Positions 42,777 through 50,869 of a stretch of 64,000 nt of DNA are shown here, in pieces; the first letter of the stretch is position 1, and the number at the start of each line of letters is the position of its first letter. Source of the DNA: Nocardioides sp. GY 10113 (GTDB lineage: Bacteria > Actinomycetota > Actinomycetes > Propionibacteriales > Nocardioidaceae). The translations under genes and the position numbers were made by a program. The notes below the pieces were generated by a model. The model saw only the letters and a program-made list of their open reading frames with translations. It was not told where the DNA came from and ran no database searches. Location of the stretch: the NCBI RefSeq assembly GCF_004919105.1, contig NZ_STGK01000009.1, forward strand, positions 124,001-188,000. The letters run 5' to 3'.

Positions 42777-45419
42777 TCACTGCCCCTTCAGCTCGTCCGC
42801 GTAGGCCGCCATGGCGCTGAACCTGACCTTGTCGTCGTCGGCGTACTGCACCACGATCCCGACACCCGCCTCGTACGCCAGTCCAGCCTCGCCGCCGAAG
42901 TCGGTCACTTCGACCGCACCGTTGCGGACCTTCGTCTCCAGGTACAGGGCCTGCTCCCAGGCCACGGGCGCGTCCGGGAGGGAGGACTTCACCCCGACGT
43001 AGTACGTCGCGCCGTTGCCCGCCCACGTCACCTCGACCTTCGCGAACGCGGCCAGGGCCGGCACCAGCGGGGCGGCGGCCTCGAGGCTCCACTTCTCGCA
43101 GGTGACCTTGAAGGTGACCACCTTGAGATCGATCTGACCGCCGATCCGCTTGGCGTCGTCGGTGCACACGCTCGGCGCCCCGCCCACCACCTCGACGTCG
43201 ACCTGCTGCTCCGGGGTGGGCGCCTCGCTGCCGAAGCACGAGTCGGTCTCGTCGCGGTGCCGACCCAGCGCCGACGAGGCGCTCTCGACGTACCAGAGGA
43301 AGGTCTCGACCCGGCCGAGCATCGTGTCCTGGGCGACCTCGCCCGCCAGCTCATGGGCCTCCGGCGTCGCGAGCGTGGCGCGCAGGCCGCTGGCGTGCTT
43401 CCAGTAGAGGTCGAGCCAGGTGAGCAGCCGCTCCCTGTACACCTGGGCGCGCGGCAGCCAGTCGGCGAACACCATCCGCGCGTTGGCACAGGAGACGGTC
43501 GGACTCTCCTGGCCCCCGCACAGGTACGTCCTCCCCGCCCAGGCGGTGCAGTCGAGCAGCGCCGACTGCGCCTGCCACAGCGCCTCGCTCGCATCCAGCA
43601 GCGGCTGGTCGAACTGGTACTCGGTCCGGGTGAGGACGTTCTGGATGTCCTGGACCTGCACCGGCTGGAAGCCGGCCCGCACGGCGAAGTAGTCCGCCTG
43701 CCGTTCCGAGCGTCGGCTCCGAACAGCGGAGTGCTCGGCCCGAACGGCGTCGTACGCCGCCTGGTAGTAGCCGTTGCCGTCGGCACCGGTGGCATCGCTG
43801 AGGCCGACGAACTGGTCGAGCGTGACGTTCAGCGCCGGGACCGTCGCGGTGAGATCGGTCGCTCCGGACAGGTCGTAGACCTCGGTCGCCGGACGGTAGC
43901 TCCGACCGAGCTCGGGGGAACCGGCGATCTCGCTCACGACCGGGTCGGCGCCATCGTCGACCCGCACGGACCGGCGCAGGTGGGGCAGCGCTCCCGCCTT
44001 GTCGGGCTGGCAGCGCAGCAGCTCGCCGAGCTGCTGGTGGATGAGAGGGTTGGTCGGGTCGTGGGCCAACGCACGCCGGATCGATGCCTCGGCCCGTCCG
44101 TAGTCCCCCATCATCCCCCAGGCATGCCCCATCGTCGCGAGACGGAGCCCCTCCGGATCGGCGCCGACGGCGGGCGGGAGCGGCAGCCCGCCCGCCCGCT
44201 CCGTGAACGCGACGGCCCACTCCGAGTGGTCGAGCTGGATGGCCGCCACTGCGGCGTTGGTCAGGTGCACCGCATCGTCGGGCGCCAGCTCCATCCCCCG
44301 CAGCGCGGCGGCGAGCGCCGCAGCGGGCCGCTGGTCCACCAGCGCCATCAGGACCAGGTCGTCGATGAGGTCCGCGTCGCCCATCGCGGGCAGCGACCGC
44401 CACTCGTCGGCATGCGCCTCGACCATCTGGGCGGCGACGAGGTCCTGTGCCTGCGCGCGGGCCGTCGCGAACTCGGGAACGGTACGTGCCGTGCCGTGCC
44501 CGATCGCGGTCCAGCAGAGCAGCCCCCGCCCCGCGACGCCCGCTGGGCTCGTCGTGGCGGCGCGGGTGGTGCGAACGGTGGCCAGGTTGTCGGCGAAGGT
44601 CGTACCCCCGGGGTCGGCAACGACCCGGACCTCGGCCACGGCGCTGTCCCGCCGACCATCGACCGTGCGGGTCGCGTCGAGCCGGAGCACCGTGATCCCG
44701 GCCGGCGCTCGCCAGCGCAGCCGTACCCAGGTCTCGTCACCCGCCGCGACCGCACCCGTGGCCACCGTCGCCCTCCCATCGGCGAGCGTGACGTCGGACG
44801 GCGGAGACACCTGCTCGCCCTCGGTCGGCGCGGTCAGCTCGAGCGAGGACGTCGAGACCGCGGCGCCACCGCCGTCGATGCGGACGGCGAACTCGAAGAC
44901 CTGCCCGGTACGCACCCGCGTGGGCGCCACCCACCACTCATCGGACGGCGCGTCCTCCCTGGGGGGAGCCGGCGGGGGCACGACCGTGGAGCGAGCCTTG
45001 GAGGCAGCACAGTTGTTGCCCTCGCGCGACTCGCGCACCGTGCCGCGCGCGTCGGCGCACACCACCACGAAGTACCGGCCCTCCGGCACCGACCTCGCCA
45101 CCCGCGCGGTCACCGTGACCCGCGCTGCGCGGGACGGCCCCAGCCTGCGGACCGCCCGCTTGGCCAGCAGGTGATCACCGCGCCCACCCCGACGGTCGGT
45201 CGAGAGATACCACCGGACCATGGACCTGGCCGCCCGCGCAGTGCCTCCGTTGCGCACCTTCGCGCTCAAGGCGACCGTCGCGCCCGAGACCATCGTCCTC
45301 GGGGCCGAGATCGATGAGACCCGCAGGTCCGGCAGGCGCGCAGCGGCGGACGCAGGGACCGCCGTCAGCCCCAGCGTGGCGGCAAGCAGCAAGACAACCA
45401 GAACGGCACAGCGACGCAT
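42777..45419 (-). CDS. Large secreted CARDB and TPR-like protein
   Basis: The 880-aa protein starts with a signal peptide (CAVLVVLLLAATLGLTAVPASA). Residues 28 to about 140 are a CARDB-type Ig domain (LPDLRVSSISAPRTMVSGA to ESREGNNC). A second beta domain follows (about 155-270). Residues about 290-480 are helical with TPR-like units (HLTNAAVAAIQLDHSEWAV, GMMGDYGRAEASIRRALAHD, PLIHQQLGELL). The C-terminal 400 residues are a mixed, Cys-containing region with no recognised domain. It is probably exported and held on the surface or released, and no enzyme motif is visible. I do not recognise the whole architecture. Promoter and leader lie in the repeat-rich gap to its right. Confidence 0.75.
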   Translation of the reverse strand: MRRCAVLVVLLLAATLGLTAVPASAAARLPDLRVSSISAPRTMVSGATVALSAKVRNGGTARAARSMVRWYLSTDRRGGRGDHLLAKRAVRRLGPSRAARVTVTARVARSVPEGRYFVVVCADARGTVRESREGNNCAASKARSTVVPPPAPPREDAPSDEWWVAPTRVRTGQVFEFAVRIDGGGAAVSTSSLELTAPTEGEQVSPPSDVTLADGRATVATGAVAAGDETWVRLRWRAPAGITVLRLDATRTVDGRRDSAVAEVRVVADPGGTTFADNLATVRTTRAATTSPAGVAGRGLLCWTAIGHGTARTVPEFATARAQAQDLVAAQMVEAHADEWRSLPAMGDADLIDDLVLMALVDQRPAAALAAALRGMELAPDDAVHLTNAAVAAIQLDHSEWAVAFTERAGGLPLPPAVGADPEGLRLATMGHAWGMMGDYGRAEASIRRALAHDPTNPLIHQQLGELLRCQPDKAGALPHLRRSVRVDDGADPVVSEIAGSPELGRSYRPATEVYDLSGATDLTATVPALNVTLDQFVGLSDATGADGNGYYQAAYDAVRAEHSAVRSRRSERQADYFAVRAGFQPVQVQDIQNVLTRTEYQFDQPLLDASEALWQAQSALLDCTAWAGRTYLCGGQESPTVSCANARMVFADWLPRAQVYRERLLTWLDLYWKHASGLRATLATPEAHELAGEVAQDTMLGRVETFLWYVESASSALGRHRDETDSCFGSEAPTPEQQVDVEVVGGAPSVCTDDAKRIGGQIDLKVVTFKVTCEKWSLEAAAPLVPALAAFAKVEVTWAGNGATYYVGVKSSLPDAPVAWEQALYLETKVRNGAVEVTDFGGEAGLAYEAGVGIVVQYADDDKVRFSAMAAYADELKGQ

Positions 45420-45621
45420 GGTGCACTCCGATCACGCACGACCGAGACCCGACCGCGCCAGACTGTCGATCCGTGGCACGTGTCCACAACCGCCCCCGGG
45501 ATGAGACCGATCCACCGCGGGGATGAGTCCGGACACCGTCATCGGTCCGGTCGGCGCTGTCGCGCTCGCCCTGCACACGACCATCGCGGGCCCCGCGCCT
45601 GAGTGGACGGTCGGTGCGCCG

Positions 45622-45654
45622 GAAGGCCCGGCCCCGCCGAAGCGGGACCTGGCC
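45622..45654. repeat. Diverged copy of the nrdJ terminator hairpin
   Basis: The 28 bp from 45622 match 46289-46316 at 26 positions. The hairpin here has the same CGAA loop but two mismatches in the stem. Downstream (45704-45745) there is further loose similarity to the nrdJ 3' end (46410-46450). Confidence 0.6.
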
Positions 45655-45937
45655 TCCTGCTGCTCGGATCAGCTGTCGTCGGCCATCCATGGCCAACTCC
45701 CGGTCACGGAATGTCCGGCAGATCTGGCAGCCGACGCCGTCAGGTCGCTGGCTCCTCGTGAGCCAGAAAGTTGCGCGCGAAGGAACTCCCCCGCGGTGCC
45801 GTAAGGCGATCCCGTCCCGGAACGCACCTCCGGACGGCCCTTGCGGGACGCGGCCACCGCCGATGCAGGCGCGGTCCTGCGACGTCCCCACGTGGGGTTC
45901 GGCTTACGGGGTGTGCTCGTGCGGGCGCGTGAGGTGG

Positions 45938-45983
45938 GTCGTGTGCCCGAGAACCCGCTATGCCGGGGTGTGGGGCACACGAC
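45938..45983. repeat. 46-bp hairpin repeat, copy 2
   Basis: The 10-bp arms GTCGTGTGCC and GGCACACGAC are identical to those of copy 1 (9808-9853), and 42 of 46 bases agree overall. The bases before it (GTGCTCGTGC and on) also resemble the left flank of copy 1, so the shared segment may extend about 25-30 bp further left. Confidence 0.8.
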
Positions 45984-46019
45984 CCGCCTCCGGGTCTGCG
46001 CCGCCGTGCGGAGGGCCCA

Positions 46020-46129
46020 TGTAACACGCTGCTGCGTGCTCTGACAGGCCGTTGGCGCTGCTTCCAGCCCGTTCCAACGGGATCGAAGCGCCCTCAACGA
46101 CCGACCAGCGCGTGCAACAGCGTGTTACA
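46020..46129. repeat. 110-bp gap-free palindrome with 12-bp perfect arms
   Basis: TGTAACACGCTG at 46020-46031 has its exact reverse complement at 46118-46129. The two halves meet symmetrically at 46074/46075 without gaps, and about 40 of 55 positions pair as Watson-Crick, including CCCGTT with AACGGG at the centre. Transcribed either way it would fold into a single long hairpin. Confidence 0.75.
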
Positions 46130-46291
46130 GGCCAGCCCAGGCCCCGGGTGCGGATCGTCACGCGGAGCGTGACCGTACGCCGATCGTCCTGCGGAACTCG
46201 GGCATGCCTCCGTCAAGCCGCCGCACGACGTGCGCAGCAGCGCTCGAACAGTCGGAGCCGACCTGGTGCGGAGTCCCCCAAGCGTGCAGAA

Positions 46292-46321
46292 GGCCCGGTC
46301 CCGCCGAAGCGGGGCCGGGCC
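46292..46321 (-). terminator. nrdJ terminator hairpin
   Basis: A 13-bp stem (GGCCCGGTCCCGC with GCGGGGCCGGGCC, one G-U pair) and a CGAA loop lie 112 bp past the nrdJ stop. On the minus strand the stem is followed by TTCTGC. Confidence 0.65.
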
Positions 46322-46367
46322 CTCTGGTGGTGCTTCAGGGTCGCCATGTCCGGATTGACCTGAACCT

Positions 46368-46426
46368 GGACATTCGTGACCGATCCTCGGACATTCGTGA
46401 CCGGTTCAGCCGGTCATCGAATGTCC
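46368..46426. repeat. Direct and inverted GGACATTCG repeats at the nrdJ 3' end
   Basis: GGACATTCGTGACCG occurs at 46368-46382 and again at 46389-46403. An inverted version, CCGGTCATCGAATGTCC, is at 46410-46426 and can pair with the second copy except for one extra base. Serial repeats of this kind resemble the termini of IS481-type elements, but no transposase gene is present. Confidence 0.55.
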
Positions 46427-46433
46427 GACGACA

Positions 46434-49322
46434 TCAGCTGCAGCCGCTGGTGCTGCCGCAGCCCTCGCAGACGTAGCAGGAGCCGGCGGGGCGCATCTTG
46501 GTACCGCAGGTCATGCAGAGCGGGGAGTCGACGGCGTGGCCGCTGATCTTCTCCAGGAGCTCGGCGGTGGTGCGGGCGACCTGCGGGGCGTCGGCGAGGG
46601 GGTCCTCGTCGTCGTCCTCGTCGGTGACGATCTCGACCGTGACCGGGGCGACCGTGGTCTTCGGGGCCTTCGGCGCGGCCTCGACCAGCTCGGAGGCCGA
46701 GCCGGTCTCCTCGACGGGCTCGTAGGAGCCGGTCTCGAGGTGGCGCTGGCGCTCCTCTGCCGAGTAGATGCCGAGGGCGGCACGCTCGTCGAAGGGCAGG
46801 TAGTCCAGCGCCAGGCGGCGGAAGACGTAGTCCATGATCGACTGCGCCATCCGGACGTCCGGGTCGTCGGTGAGGCCGGCCGGCTCGAAGCGCAGGTTGG
46901 TGAACTTCGAGACGTAGGTCTCCAACGGCACGCCGTACTGCAGGCCGATGCTGACCGCGATCGAGAACGCGTCCATCACGCCGGCCAGGGTCGAGCCCTG
47001 CTTGCCGAGCTTGAGGAAGATCTCGCCGAGGCTGTCGTCGTCGTGGGCGCCGGAGATCATGTAGCCCTCGGCACCGGCGACGGTGAACGAGGTGGTCCGG
47101 GCCTGGCGGGACTTGGGCAGGCGCTTGCGGGTCGGGGCGTAGACGACCTTCTCGACGACCTTCTCCACGACGGCCTCGGAGGCCGCGGCCTTGTCGGCGG
47201 CGTCCTTCTTGGCCTTGCCGCCGCCGTCGGCCAGCGGCTGGCCGACCTTGCAGTTGTCGCGGTAGATCGCGGTGGCCTTGAGGCCGAGCTTCCACGACTC
47301 CATGTAGACGTGCTCGATCTCCTCGACCGTCGCCGACTCCGGCAGGTTGACGGTCTTGGAGATGGCGCCGGACAGGAACGGCTGGCAGGCGGCCATCATC
47401 TTGACGTGGCCCATGGGCTTGAGCGAGCGCTCGCCCATGGCGGTGTCGAAGACCTCGTAGTGCTCGGTCTTCAGGCCCGGGGCGTCGACGACGTGGCCGT
47501 GCTCGGCGATGTAGTCGACGATCGCCTCGACCTGCTCGGGCTGGTAGCCGAGCTTGGTCAGGGCCCGCGGGATGGTCTGGTTGACGATCTGCATGGAGCC
47601 GCCGCCGACGAGCTTCTTGAACTTCACCAGGGAGAAGTCGGGCTCGATGCCGGTGGTGTCGCAGTCCATCATGAAGCCGATGGTGCCGGTCGGCGCGAGC
47701 ACCGAGGCCTGCGCGTTGCGGAAGCCGTTGGCCTTGCCGAGCTCGACGACCTTGGCCCACTCGGCGGCCGCGGCCTTGTGCACCTGGGCGTCGGCGACGT
47801 GCAGCGGACGCACCACGTCGTTGGCGGCCTGGTGCTTGCGCATCACGCGCTGGTGGGCCTCGGCGTTGCGGGCGTACCCGTTGTAGGGGCCGACGATCGC
47901 CGCGAGCTCCGCGGAGCGGCGGTACGACGTGCCGGTCATCAGCGAGGTGATGGTCGCCGCCATGGTGCGGCCGCCCTCGGAGTCGTAGCCCAGGCCCATC
48001 GCCATCAGCAGGGCACCGAGGTTGGCGTAGCCGATGCCGAGCTGGCGGTAGTCGCGGGTCGTCTCGCCGATCGACTCGGTCGGGAAGTCCGCGAAGCAGA
48101 TCGAGATGTCCATCGCGGTGATGATCAGCTCGACGGCCTTGCCGAACAGCGCGGCGTCGAAGGTGTCGTCGTCCTTGAGGAACTTGAGCAGGTTCAGCGA
48201 CGCCAGGTTGCACGAGGAGTTGTCCAGCGACATGTACTCCGAGCACGGGTTGGACGCGGTGATCCGACCGGTCTCGGGGTTCGTGTGCCAGTCGTTGATG
48301 GTGTCGTCGTACTGCAGGCCCGGGTCGGCGCACTCCCAGGCGGCCTGGCTGATCTTCTTGAACAGGTCGCGGGCGTCGACCTTCTCGATGATCTCGCCGG
48401 TGGTCCGCGAGCGCAGGCCGAACTCGGTGCCGTCCTCGACCGCACGCATGAACTCGTCGCTGACGCGGACCGAGTTGTTGGCGTTCTGGTACTGCACCGA
48501 GGTGATGTCGGCGCCACCCAGGTCCATGTCGAAGCCGGCGTCGCGCAGCGCGCGGATCTTGTCCTCCTCGCGCGCCTTGGTCGCCACGAACTCCTCGATG
48601 TCCGGGTGGTCGACGTCGAGGACGACCATCTTCGCCGCGCGCCGAGTGGCGCCGCCGGACTTGATGGTGCCGGCAGAGGCGTCGGCGCCGCGCATGAAGG
48701 AGACCGGGCCGGACGCGGTGCCGCCGGAGGTCAGGAGCTCCTTGGAGGAGCGGATGCGGGAGAGGTTCAGGCCGGCGCCGGAGCCGCCCTTGAAGATGAA
48801 GCCCTCTTCCTTGTACCAGTTCAGGATCGAGTCCATGGAGTCGTCGACCGAGAGGATGAAGCAGGCGCTGACCTGCTGCGGCGACTGGGTGCCGACGTTG
48901 AACCAGACCGGGGAGTTGAAGGAGAAGTACTGGTGCGCCAGCAGCCAGGTGAGCTCGTGCTCGAAGATCTCGGCGTCGGCCTCGGTCGCGAAGTAGCCGT
49001 GCTCGAGGCCGGCCTTGGTGTAGGTCTTCACGACCCGGTCGATCAGGTCCTTGAGGCTGCGCTCGCGCGCCGGGGTGCCGACGGCACCGCGGAAGTACTT
49101 GGTGGTGACGATGGTGGAGGCGTTGACCGACCAGAAGTCGGGGAACTCGACGCCGGTCTGCTCGAAGACGGTCTCGCCGGTCTTCCAGTTGGTCTGGACG
49201 ACGTCGCGCCGCTCCCAGGTGATCTCGTCGTACGGGTGCACGCCCTTCGTGCTGAAGACGCGCTCGACCTTCAGCCCCTTGGTCGCCCCCGTCTCCGCGG
49301 CGCTGCTCACGGTCTCCGTCAT
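46434..49322 (-). CDS. nrdJ: Vitamin B12-dependent ribonucleotide reductase (class II)
   Basis: The 962-aa protein is a class II ribonucleotide reductase that makes dNTPs from ribonucleotides with adenosylcobalamin, without oxygen dependence. The catalytic features are the first active-site Cys in QVSACFILSVDDSM, the GGSGAGLNLS and SGGTASGPVSFMRG substrate loops, the NPCSEYMSLDNSSCNLASLNL segment with the second and radical-bearing Cys, and the LAPTGTIGFMMDCDTTGIEP segment. The C-terminus has a long acidic linker and a Cys-rich CMTCGTKM / CYVCEGCG tail that may bind zinc or act as the redox relay. The start is ATG 49320-49322 with AAGGA before it. It is in an operon behind nrdR. Confidence 0.97.
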   Translation of the reverse strand: MTETVSSAAETGATKGLKVERVFSTKGVHPYDEITWERRDVVQTNWKTGETVFEQTGVEFPDFWSVNASTIVTTKYFRGAVGTPARERSLKDLIDRVVKTYTKAGLEHGYFATEADAEIFEHELTWLLAHQYFSFNSPVWFNVGTQSPQQVSACFILSVDDSMDSILNWYKEEGFIFKGGSGAGLNLSRIRSSKELLTSGGTASGPVSFMRGADASAGTIKSGGATRRAAKMVVLDVDHPDIEEFVATKAREEDKIRALRDAGFDMDLGGADITSVQYQNANNSVRVSDEFMRAVEDGTEFGLRSRTTGEIIEKVDARDLFKKISQAAWECADPGLQYDDTINDWHTNPETGRITASNPCSEYMSLDNSSCNLASLNLLKFLKDDDTFDAALFGKAVELIITAMDISICFADFPTESIGETTRDYRQLGIGYANLGALLMAMGLGYDSEGGRTMAATITSLMTGTSYRRSAELAAIVGPYNGYARNAEAHQRVMRKHQAANDVVRPLHVADAQVHKAAAAEWAKVVELGKANGFRNAQASVLAPTGTIGFMMDCDTTGIEPDFSLVKFKKLVGGGSMQIVNQTIPRALTKLGYQPEQVEAIVDYIAEHGHVVDAPGLKTEHYEVFDTAMGERSLKPMGHVKMMAACQPFLSGAISKTVNLPESATVEEIEHVYMESWKLGLKATAIYRDNCKVGQPLADGGGKAKKDAADKAAASEAVVEKVVEKVVYAPTRKRLPKSRQARTTSFTVAGAEGYMISGAHDDDSLGEIFLKLGKQGSTLAGVMDAFSIAVSIGLQYGVPLETYVSKFTNLRFEPAGLTDDPDVRMAQSIMDYVFRRLALDYLPFDERAALGIYSAEERQRHLETGSYEPVEETGSASELVEAAPKAPKTTVAPVTVEIVTDEDDDEDPLADAPQVARTTAELLEKISGHAVDSPLCMTCGTKMRPAGSCYVCEGCGSTSGCS

Positions 49323-49406
49323 TTTCCTTCGCTCTCCCCTGGTTGTGTGCGACTGGCGCTTGAACTGTCGATGCCGCATGAGTCCCATGAATCAGTGTTG
49401 CGGTGG

Positions 49407-49425
49407 GCTCCGACACTGTCGGAGC
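49407..49425 (-). other. Hairpin in the nrdR-nrdJ spacer
   Basis: GCTCCGAC pairs with GTCGGAGC around a 3-nt loop, 85 bp before the nrdJ start. With the larger hairpin at 49437-49472 it could attenuate or process the nrdR-nrdJ transcript. Confidence 0.45.
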
Positions 49426-49436
49426 GCGAGTTTGGG

Positions 49437-49472
49437 TACCCGGCAGGCAGCTTCCCCACTACCTGCCGGGTA
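49437..49472 (-). terminator. Hairpin after nrdR
   Basis: TACCCGGCAGG pairs with CCTGCCGGGTA as an 11-bp perfect stem with a 14-nt loop, eight bases past the nrdR stop. It probably causes partial termination between nrdR and nrdJ, or marks a processing site. Confidence 0.5.
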
Positions 49473-49480
49473 GCTGGTGG

Positions 49481-49951
49481 TCAGCCCGGCGGTGCCGGAC
49501 TGAGGGCCCGCTCCGCACGGAGCAGGGCGATCTCGGACTCGAAGTCGTCAGCCGACTCGAAGCCGCGATAGACGCTGGCGAAGCGGAGGTAGGCGACCTC
49601 GTCCAGGGCCCGCAGCGGGGCCAGGATGGCCATGCCCACCTCGTGGGCAGCCACCTCCGGGCTACCCGCCTGGCGCAGGTGGTCCTCCACCTCCTGGCCC
49701 AGACGAGCCAGCGCGTCCTCCGACACCGGGCGCCCCTTGCAGGCCTTCCGAACACCGGAGATCGCCTTGTCGCGGTTGAAGGCCTCGGTGGTGCCGGACC
49801 GCTTGAGCACGGTCAGCTGCATCGCCTCGACCGTGGTGAACCGCTTCTCGCAGGACAGGCACATACGGCGGCGGCGGATCGAGCCGCCGTCGTCGGCCAC
49901 ACGCGAGTCGAGGACCTTGGTGTCGCAGTGCTTGCAGTAGGGGCAGTGCAT
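49481..49951 (-). CDS. nrdR: Transcriptional repressor NrdR
   Basis: The 156-aa protein has an N-terminal zinc ribbon (Cys3, Cys6, Cys31, Cys34) with the [17 protein letters not shown] motif, and a C-terminal ATP-cone domain ([24 protein letters not shown]). NrdR binds ATP or dATP and represses ribonucleotide reductase genes at paired NrdR boxes. The residue after KH in the first knuckle is Cys ([10 protein letters not shown]), where Pro, Glu or similar is usual. It precedes nrdJ in the same direction with two hairpins in the 158-bp spacer. Two boxes 31 bp apart lie upstream, so the repressor controls itself and nrdJ. It ends with a Pro/Ala tail. Confidence 0.96.
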   Translation of the reverse strand: MHCPYCKHCDTKVLDSRVADDGGSIRRRRMCLSCEKRFTTVEAMQLTVLKRSGTTEAFNRDKAISGVRKACKGRPVSEDALARLGQEVEDHLRQAGSPEVAAHEVGMAILAPLRALDEVAYLRFASVYRGFESADDFESEIALLRAERALSPAPPG

Positions 49952-50293
49952 CGGGCCCTCCTCTCGGCGTCCTGTGGAAATCTGCGGTCTGCTTGTGGAA
50001 ACCCAGCAGTGACCTGTGCAACTCCAGCACCCGTTCTGTGAACTAGATGTGGAGAACTACAACGCTGTAACTACTAGATGTAGTGGCAACCGTACGCCCG
50101 GACCACTAGGCGTGCAAGGTTTCGCGCTCATCAGAATTCGGTACGACGGCACCGAGGGACGTTTGTGCAGGTCAGCCCGCCTTCCGGGCCGATCCGCGGC
50201 GCGTCGCGAGCTGCGGAGGGCACCTGAAAGAAAGCCCACCGCGCCGCGCCCGAGGATGGCCCGAGGCGGGGCCGCACAGGGGGATCGGGAACA
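49952..50293. other. 342-bp divergent spacer between nrdR and the next gene
   Basis: No gene is visible. The stretch holds the NrdR boxes at 50040-50086, the nrdR promoter on the minus strand, and toward 50294 the promoter region of a small membrane protein gene. Around 49960-50140 it is clearly less GC-rich than its surroundings. Confidence 0.5.
50040..50086 (-). promoter_or_regulatory. Two tandem NrdR boxes
   Basis: ACTAGATGT occurs at 50042-50050 and 50073-50081, exactly 31 bp apart, which is about three helical turns. The 16-bp boxes are GAACTAGATGTGGAGA and CTACTAGATGTAGTGG, the second nearly palindromic. Paired boxes at this spacing are the known NrdR operator design. Confidence 0.8.
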
Positions 50294-50629
50294 ATGGACG
50301 CCGTGGCGGGGAAGCGGGCGGGAGCACGGCAGCGACGGTCGTTCCGACCGGCGTACGCGGTGCTCGCAGTCGGGATCACGCTCAGCGCCCTGGCCTGGGG
50401 CTATCTCGTCTACGCCGCCATCGACTTCGGCGCCGCGGCGCGCCAGGACGGCGACGGCAGCGCCTGGGTCTTCCTCGCGATGGCCTCGATCGGCGCCATG
50501 GCCTGCCTGTTCCTGGCCTTCATGCTGATCGTGCGGCTGGTCCGGCTGATGGGCATCACCCAGGGCCCCGAGCCCAAGCCGAAGCGGGATCCGGACCTGC
50601 CCAAGGGCGGCAAGCGCGCCTCCCGCTAG
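50294..50629 (+). CDS. Small two-helix membrane protein
   Basis: The 111-aa protein has a basic N-terminus, two hydrophobic helices (about residues 23-42 and 57-84) and a charged C-terminal tail rich in Lys and Pro (PEPKPKRDPDLPKGGKRASR). No family is recognised. The positive ends suggest that both termini are in the cytoplasm. It is divergent from nrdR and is followed by a 240-bp gap, so it seems monocistronic. Codon use is normal for the genome, which supports it being a gene. Confidence 0.65.
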   Translation: MDAVAGKRAGARQRRSFRPAYAVLAVGITLSALAWGYLVYAAIDFGAAARQDGDGSAWVFLAMASIGAMACLFLAFMLIVRLVRLMGITQGPEPKPKRDPDLPKGGKRASR

Positions 50630-50869
50630 CCCGAGGACGGCGCTTATACAGGCGCGCCGCACCGCTGTCCCTGATTTGCGCCTCAATTACCCAGTTGCAG
50701 GTATGTAACCCCGGCCAGCGGCTCCCGTTGATCACACCAGGGCCGGAGCAGCAGCTCCGACGGCTCGGCCATGAGGACGCCGAGCCCGCGCCAGGGAAGA
50801 CGGCGCGACCGCTCGACCCGCGGGCAGCCGTGCTCGCGGGCCCACATGACTCCTTGGGGGGAATGCAGC

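Larger units (their letters stand above)
45420..46433. other. 1-kb repeat-rich gene-free region
   Basis: No convincing gene is visible; the longest open frames are low-complexity Arg/Pro/Ser translations of the repeats. From left to right it holds the promoter area of the CARDB gene, a diverged copy of the nrdJ terminator hairpin (45622-45654), the 46-bp hairpin repeat (45938-45983), a 110-bp palindrome (46020-46129), the nrdJ terminator (46292-46321), and direct and inverted GGACATTCGTGACC-type repeats (46368-46426). This looks like a landing zone for small mobile or palindromic elements. Confidence 0.6.

Noticed and set aside
45669..46097. 142-codon minus-strand open frame in the repeat-rich gap
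   Set aside because: It is made of the 46-bp hairpin repeat and half of the 110-bp palindrome and has no ribosome site or conserved domain. The resemblance of part of it to the DUF222 tail comes from the shared repeat.
49323..49480. Cobalamin riboswitch before nrdJ
   Set aside because: No B12-box (GCCACTG-like) or related core is visible. The spacer holds only two simple hairpins. Class II enzymes are not usually under B12 repression.
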